Below are positions 59,904-64,000 of a stretch of DNA of 64,000 nucleotides, piece after piece. Position 1 is the first letter of the stretch. Every line of letters starts with the position of its first letter. The notes under the pieces are model-generated. The model did no database searches, was not told where the DNA came from, and worked only from the letters and a program-made list of their open reading frames with translations. The translations under genes were made by a program, and so were the position numbers. The stretch comes from Streptomyces gobiensis (GTDB lineage: Bacteria; Actinomycetota; Actinomycetes; Streptomycetales; Streptomycetaceae), in NCBI RefSeq assembly GCF_021216675.1, contig NZ_CP086120.1:3904501-3968500 (forward strand). Direction: 5' to 3'.

Positions 59904-61631
59904 ATGGACCTTATGGGGGACAAGGCGAGGCTTGACGATGCAGGCTGCCCGGACGCCCATGACGTCCAGGACGTAGCCGAGGTCGCGGTCGCGGCCGAGA
60001 ATGGTGATGTAGCGGCGATGAGCGTGCTCGGGGCCGCGCTGCTGCGCCGAGGCGATCTCGACGGTGCCGAACCGCATCTGCGCGCCGCCATCGCCGCCGG
60101 AGACCGGGCCGCCGCCAACAATCTGGGTGTGCTGCTGCATCAGCGCGGCTGCGCCGAGGAGGCCGCCGGCTGGTGGCGGATCGCCGCCGTCGCCGGTTCG
60201 GCCGCCGCGGCGCACGCACTCGGCCGGTACCACCGCGAGCGCGGTGATGAGCCCGCCGCCGACTACTGGCTGCGGCAGTCAGCGGAGTCCGGCCATACGC
60301 TCGGTGCCTACGCGCTCGCCGATCTGCTCGATCACCGGGGCGACGAGGGCGCCGAGCAATGGTTCCGTACCGCCGCCGAGCGCGGTCACCGGGAAGCGGC
60401 CTACCGCGTCGGCATGCTGGTGCTGCGCGGCGGTGAGGCGAGCGGTGCCGCGGAGCGCGCCGCCGTCCAGGCCGAGCACTGGTTCCGGCAGGCCGCCGCA
60501 CGTGGGCACCGGCGTGCCGCGCTGCGGCTCGGCACGATCCTGGAGGAGCGTGGCGAGCTGCGTGAGGCCGGGCGCTGGTATCTGATTTCGGCCAACGACG
60601 GTGAGGCCCAGGCGGCCTGCGCACTCGGTTTCCTGCTGCGGGACGCGGGCAACGAGGAGGCCGCCGAGCAGTGGTGGCGCCGCGCCGCCGACGACGGGGA
60701 CGGCAACGCCGCCAACGCGCTGGGCGCGCTGTACGCCGACCGTGGCGAGCGGCAGGCCGCCGAGCGCTGGTACCGCAGGGCGCTGGACGCGGGGGACATC
60801 AACGGTGCCTTCAACCTCGGCCTGCTCTGCGCCGGGCAGGGCCGTACGGCGCAGGCCGAGCACTGGTACCGCCGCGCTGCCTACGCGGGGCATATCGAGG
60901 CCGCCAACGCGGTCGCCGTACTGCTGCTGCAGCGCGGCGACCCGCAGGGGGCCGAGCCGTGGTTCTCCAAGGCCGCCGAGGGCGGCAGCGTGGACGCCGC
61001 GTTCAACCTTGGCATCCTGCACGCGGGCCGCGGTGAGGACGCGCTGGCCCTGCAGTGGTACGAGCAGGCCGCGGCATCCGGCCACGCCGAGGCCGCGCTC
61101 CAGGTCGGTATCGCCCTGCTCCGTGAGGGCGACGCACACACCGCCGAGGGCCATCTGCGCTGTGCGGCGGACGGTGGCAGTGTCGAGGGTGCCTTCCGGC
61201 TCGCCTCGCTGCTGGAGCGGCAGAGCCCGGAGGGCAAGGAGCATGAGGAGTGGTACGAGCGTGCGGCGGAGCAAGGGCACCGGCGGGCCCAGGTCCGGCT
61301 CGGCATGTGCGCGGCCGCCCGTGGCGATGTCGTGGAGGCCGCGCACTGGTATCGCACCGCGGCGGAGGCGGGCAGCCGTAATGGTGCGTTCAACCTCGGG
61401 TTGCTGCTCGCCCGGGAGGGGAGCGAGCCGGAGGCCGCGCTGTGGTGGACCCGTGCCGCGGAGGCGGGGCACGGCCGGGCCGCTCTGCGGCTCGCCCTGC
61501 TCACCGCGCGCCGGGGCGAGCTGGCCGAGGGGCAGCACTGGTGCGCCCGTGCGGTTGAGCTGGGGCCTGTCGAGGTCGCTGAGCGCGCTGCCCGGCTGAG
61601 TGAGGCCCTGCATGCCGAGCTCACCGCCTGA
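59904..61631 (+). CDS. Sel1/TPR-like repeat protein (575 aa)
   Basis: Almost entirely made of about fifteen 35-36-residue Sel1-like helical repeats with the core pattern A..LG.L...RG....AE.WYR.AA..G (for example AANALGALYADRGERQAAERWYRRALDAGD). Such solenoids are protein-interaction scaffolds; no enzymatic domain or signal peptide is present. The start may be ATG 59904 or 59913; GCAGGTGG lies upstream. It stands alone between two identical initiator tRNA genes. High repeat identity at the protein level, with divergent DNA, suggests an old array. Confidence 0.88.
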   Translation: MDLMGDKARLDDAGCPDAHDVQDVAEVAVAAENGDVAAMSVLGAALLRRGDLDGAEPHLRAAIAAGDRAAANNLGVLLHQRGCAEEAAGWWRIAAVAGSAAAAHALGRYHRERGDEPAADYWLRQSAESGHTLGAYALADLLDHRGDEGAEQWFRTAAERGHREAAYRVGMLVLRGGEASGAAERAAVQAEHWFRQAAARGHRRAALRLGTILEERGELREAGRWYLISANDGEAQAACALGFLLRDAGNEEAAEQWWRRAADDGDGNAANALGALYADRGERQAAERWYRRALDAGDINGAFNLGLLCAGQGRTAQAEHWYRRAAYAGHIEAANAVAVLLLQRGDPQGAEPWFSKAAEGGSVDAAFNLGILHAGRGEDALALQWYEQAAASGHAEAALQVGIALLREGDAHTAEGHLRCAADGGSVEGAFRLASLLERQSPEGKEHEEWYERAAEQGHRRAQVRLGMCAAARGDVVEAAHWYRTAAEAGSRNGAFNLGLLLAREGSEPEAALWWTRAAEAGHGRAALRLALLTARRGELAEGQHWCARAVELGPVEVAERAARLSEALHAELTA

Positions 61632-61649
61632 CCATGCGTGATCATGAAT

Positions 61650-61679
61650 TTGCGCTGGTCGTCGCCCTGTGGTTAGAGT
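61650..61679 (+). promoter_or_regulatory. Housekeeping promoter of tRNA copy 2
   Basis: TTGCGC (61650-61655), an 18-base spacer and TAGAGT (61674-61679) place the start near 61686, seven bases ahead of the tRNA. Confidence 0.6.
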
Positions 61680-61692
61680 AGAAGAACAACGG

Positions 61693-61766
61693 CGCGGGGT
61701 GGAGCAGCTCGGTAGCTCGCTGGGCTCATAACCCAGAGGTCGCAGGTTCAAATCCTGTCCCCGCTA
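61693..61766 (+). tRNA. Initiator tRNA-fMet (CAT), copy 2
   Basis: Base-for-base identical to the copy at 59344, including the C1-T72 mismatch and GGG/CCC anticodon-stem pairs. Only ACAACGG just upstream and the GGCCCGGATCC-containing terminator downstream are shared outside the gene; promoters differ. Confidence 0.95.
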
Positions 61767-61771
61767 CTAAC

Positions 61772-61808
61772 GCCGAAGGGCCCGGATCCAAGATCCGGGC
61801 CCTTCGGC
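61772..61808 (+). terminator. 17-bp stem terminator after tRNA copy 2
   Basis: GCCGAAGGGCCCGGATC (61772-61788), loop CAA and a perfect complement to 61808, five bases after the tRNA. Confidence 0.88.
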
Positions 61809-61823
61809 ATACCCGGACGCGAG

Positions 61824-62207
61824 TGCCCTTCCCGGTTGCGGGGGTCGCCCCTTCCCGGCTGTACCGGTCTGCGGCTCCGCCGCGCAGCGGGGCTCCCGCC
61901 CGGGTGCGGGGTGCCGTGGGTTGGTGTCCCCGTATTCCGCCCCTTCCCGGCTGTGTCGATGTGCGGCTGCGCCGCGTGGCGGGGCTTCGCCTGGTTGCGG
62001 GGGTGCCGTGGGTGGGTGTCCCCGTATCCCGCCCCTTCCCGGAAACCGGGGCTGCGCCCCGGGGCCCCGGGGTGGCCGGTGCGGGCCGGTGGCCCCATGT
62101 TGTGCCCACCCACAGCCCCTCGCGGGGCTGCGAGTGCCCACAACACTGTGGGGGCCTGGGGGCGTTAGCCTCCAGTTTCGGGAAGGGGCCGGGTTAGGGG
62201 AATCCCT
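61824..62207 (-). repeat. Long intergenic repeat element, copy 4, with two tail units
   Basis: Same orientation as copy 2. Core 62013-62207 with the 46-bp palindrome at 62099-62144, identical to the other three copies, and inverted ends (CCCGCCCCTTCCCGGAAAC near 62028; AGTTTCGGGAAGGGGCCGGG near 62174). Two tandem tail units of about 90 bases, each beginning GCCCCTTCCCGGCTGT, fill 61850-62012. On the minus strand it follows the catR stop by about 70 bases. No gene lies in 61809-62275. Confidence 0.8.
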
Positions 62208-62275
62208 CCGCCGGCAACGGCGCTCAGCCACCACCGACGGACGGAGTCCGGCGCCGGGGGCGCCGTTAAGAACCG

Positions 62276-62695
62276 TTAAGCAGAGGTGGCGCAGGTTGGG
62301 CAGAGGCCCCGGTAGGTGACGGTCGCCTCGGAGACGGTGAAGCCGAAGCGTTCCGCTTCGGGAAGCGCGGCGATGGGATCGCCCGCCGGGTGCACATCAC
62401 GGATGGTCCCGCACCGCGCACACACCAGGTGCTGGTGAGTGTGGTGCGCGTTCGGGTCGTACCGCTTCGCGCGGCCGTCCGTGCTCACCTCAATGACCTC
62501 GCCGATCGCGACGAGCTCACTCAGCGTGTTGTAGACCGTCGCACGTGCGATCTCCGGCAGCAGCTCCGCCGCACGCGCGTGCACCTCATCGGCCGTGTAG
62601 TGGACGTGATCCCCGTTGAGGACCTCGGCAACGACTCGCCGCTGAGCGGTAAGCCGCCAGCCGCGATCGCGGAGCCGTTCCAGCAGGTCACTCAT
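62276..62695 (-). CDS. catR: Fur-family repressor, CatR-like (139 aa)
   Basis: Peroxide-sensing Fur/PerR-type repressor. A winged helix (RGWRLTAQRRVVAEVL; EIARATVYNTLSELV) is followed by a metal domain with HHTHQHLVC and two structural-zinc pairs, C92-x2-C95 and C132-x2-C135. The ATG at 62695 has GGTGGGA upstream. It is divergent from catA, with a 17-bp inverted repeat in the catA promoter as likely binding site. In S. coelicolor CatR represses catA and itself and loses binding after peroxide oxidation; the same is expected here. Repeat copy 4 lies downstream of it. Confidence 0.9.
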   Translation of the reverse strand: MSDLLERLRDRGWRLTAQRRVVAEVLNGDHVHYTADEVHARAAELLPEIARATVYNTLSELVAIGEVIEVSTDGRAKRYDPNAHHTHQHLVCARCGTIRDVHPAGDPIAALPEAERFGFTVSEATVTYRGLCPTCATSA

Positions 62696-62777
62696 CAATC
62701 CCACCCATCGTTCAGGTAGACCCAGCTTAGCAGTGGGTCACTCTATGGCCAGACGTTGTACGGCCTTTATGCCTGTC

Positions 62778-62805
62778 TTGACTTAGACATAGTCTAAGGT
62801 AGGCT
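62778..62805 (+). promoter_or_regulatory. catA promoter with Fur/CatR-type operator
   Basis: -35 TTGACT (62778-62783), a 16-base spacer and -10 TAGGCT (62800-62805). The perfect inverted repeat CTTAGAC-ATA-GTCTAAG (62782-62798) overlaps the -35 and fills the spacer, where a bound repressor would exclude RNA polymerase. Confidence 0.72.
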
Positions 62806-62852
62806 CGGGACTCGGCGAAAGCCAAGGGACAGGACAGAGCGCAGGAGGCGTA

Positions 62853-64000
62853 GTGACTGCTCAGAGTGAGACCACTGGACCGCTGACCACGGAAGCCGGT
62901 GCGCCGGTCGCGGACAACCAGAACAGCCAGACGGCGGGCGTCGGCGGCCCGGTCCTGGTCCAGGACCAGCTTCTGCTGGAGAAGCTCGCCCACTTCAACC
63001 GGGAGCGCATCCCGGAGCGGATCGTGCACGCCCGGGGTGCCGGCGCGTACGGGAAGTTCACCGTGACCGCCGATGTCACCCAGTACACCCGGGCGAAGTT
63101 CCTCTCCGAGGTCGGCAAGGAGACCGAGACTTTCCTGCGCTTCTCCACTGTCGCGGGCAACCTCGGTGCGGCGGACGCGGTGCGTGACCCGCGTGGCTTC
63201 GCGCTGAAGTTCTACACCGAGGAGGGCAACTACGACCTCGTCGGCAACAACACGCCGGTGTTCTTCATCAAGGACGCCATCAAGTTCCCCGACTTCATCC
63301 ACACCCAGAAGCGCGACCCGTACACCGGCTCGCAGGGGGCGGACAACGTCTGGGACTTCTGGGGCCTGTCGCCCGAGTCCACCCACCAGGTGACCTGGCT
63401 CTTCGGTGACCGTGGCATCCCGGCCTCGTACCGCCATATGAACGGCTACGGTTCCCACACCTTCCAGTGGAACAACGCGGCCGGTGAGGTCTTCTGGGTC
63501 AAGTACCACTTCAAGACCGACCAGGGCATCAAGACCCTCACCCAGGAAGAGGCTGACGTCCTGGCGGGCAAGGACCCGGACAGCCACCAGCGCGACCTGC
63601 GGGAGTCCATCGAGCGTGGTGACTTCCCGACCTGGACCGTGCAGGTGCAGATCATGCCGGCGGCCGAGGCGGCCAACTACCGCTTCAACCCCTTCGACCT
63701 GACCAAGGTCTGGCCGCACGAGGACTACCCGCCGATCGAGATCGGCAAGCTGGAGCTCAACCGCAATCCGGAGAACATCTTCGCCGAGGTCGAGCAGTCG
63801 ATCTTCTCCCCGCACCACTTTGTGCCGGGTATCGGTCCGTCTCCGGACAAGATGCTCCAGGGCCGTCTCTTCGCCTACGGCGACGCCCACCGCTACCGCG
63901 TCGGCATCAACGCCGACCATCTGCCCGTCAACCGTCCGCACGCCACCGAGGCCCGTACGCACGGCCGGGACGGCGTGATGTACGACGGGCGCCACGGCCG
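62853..64000 (+). CDS. catA: Monofunctional haem catalase CatA, truncated by window end (first 382 aa)
   Basis: Converts hydrogen peroxide to water and oxygen. The GTG start has AGGAGG four bases upstream. Active-site His59 (RIVHARG), the Asn in [12 protein letters not shown], and the proximal haem ligand Tyr342 ([12 protein letters not shown]) are all present. The [16 protein letters not shown] and [13 protein letters not shown] blocks are typical of small-subunit clade 3 catalases. The frame is open to the last base, so the C-terminal hundred or so residues lie outside. Divergent catR and the operator at 62782 indicate peroxide-inducible control. Confidence 0.96.
   Translation, partial: MTAQSETTGPLTTEAGAPVADNQNSQTAGVGGPVLVQDQLLLEKLAHFNRERIPERIVHARGAGAYGKFTVTADVTQYTRAKFLSEVGKETETFLRFSTVAGNLGAADAVRDPRGFALKFYTEEGNYDLVGNNTPVFFIKDAIKFPDFIHTQKRDPYTGSQGADNVWDFWGLSPESTHQVTWLFGDRGIPASYRHMNGYGSHTFQWNNAAGEVFWVKYHFKTDQGIKTLTQEEADVLAGKDPDSHQRDLRESIERGDFPTWTVQVQIMPAAEAANYRFNPFDLTKVWPHEDYPPIEIGKLELNRNPENIFAEVEQSIFSPHHFVPGIGPSPDKMLQGRLFAYGDAHRYRVGINADHLPVNRPHATEARTHGRDGVMYDGRHG

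Overview
The window is very GC-rich and gene-dense, with many GTG starts, ATGA/GTGA gene overlaps, purine-rich ribosome binding sites and no insertion sequence. The gene set (WblC/WhiB7, mycoredoxin, AdnAB, UvrD2, DUF3107, DUF3152, MoeZ, DUF2342, PPA1309 and UPF0182 families) marks a filamentous actinobacterium, almost certainly Streptomyces or a close relative. Much of the order matches, from memory, two conserved actinobacterial blocks known from Mycobacterium tuberculosis: sigE-rseA-htrA-tatB...lpqX-mrp (Rv1221-Rv1229c) and rhlE...DUF3107-tetR-DUF3152-moeZ...atl-adnA-adnB-nudC-mrx1-uvrD2-whiB7-ABC1...DUF2342-ylbL-UPF0182 (Rv3211 down to Rv3193c).

Layout: 0.1-7.7 kb is an envelope-stress block (ECF sigma factor, membrane anti-sigma factor, HtrA protease, TatB) followed by an Mrp Fe-S carrier and a lipoprotein. 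7.8-12.4 kb holds small metabolic and transport genes (EamA, SUFU, DUF6758, PHP, MarC, hydrolase). 13-19.7 kb has a DEAD-box helicase, ferritin-like protein, DUF3107, a TetR regulator, a hydrolase and DUF3152. 19.9-24.7 kb is an apparent insertion into the conserved core: a PelF-like DUF3492 glycosyltransferase, a polytopic membrane protein, an 18-codon coupled ORF, an NAD-dependent epimerase and a spherulin-4/GH135-like protein. It looks like a small exported-polysaccharide locus. 24.8-31.1 kb holds MoeZ, a secreted peptidase lipoprotein, a giant pseudokinase/flippase-like membrane protein and an alkyltransferase-like protein.

31.3-43.9 kb is a DNA-repair and stress block: AdnA and AdnB helicase-nucleases with a lipoprotein gene between them, NudC, WblC with its attenuated leader, UvrD2 and mycoredoxin under a textbook SigR promoter. 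43.9-52.3 kb contains an ABC1 kinase, an orphan RRE/E1-like protein, a metallopeptidase, a three-gene TerD/AIM24 operon, a NUDIX enzyme and a DUF2342 protein. 52.5-59.3 kb has an SDR, MoaE, a YlbL-type Lon-like protease, PPA1309 and UPF0182. 59.3-64 kb has two identical initiator tRNA genes flanking a Sel1-repeat gene, then the divergent catR-catA pair; catA runs off the window.

Repeated DNA: four copies of a GC-rich intergenic element (about 190-220 bp core with inverted ends) lie at 4.8, 12.7, 26.0 and 62.1 kb. Each contains the same 46-bp imperfect palindrome, identical in all four, and each has the same polarity relative to the gene that ends beside it. An 18-bp tandem array lies inside the glycosyltransferase gene.
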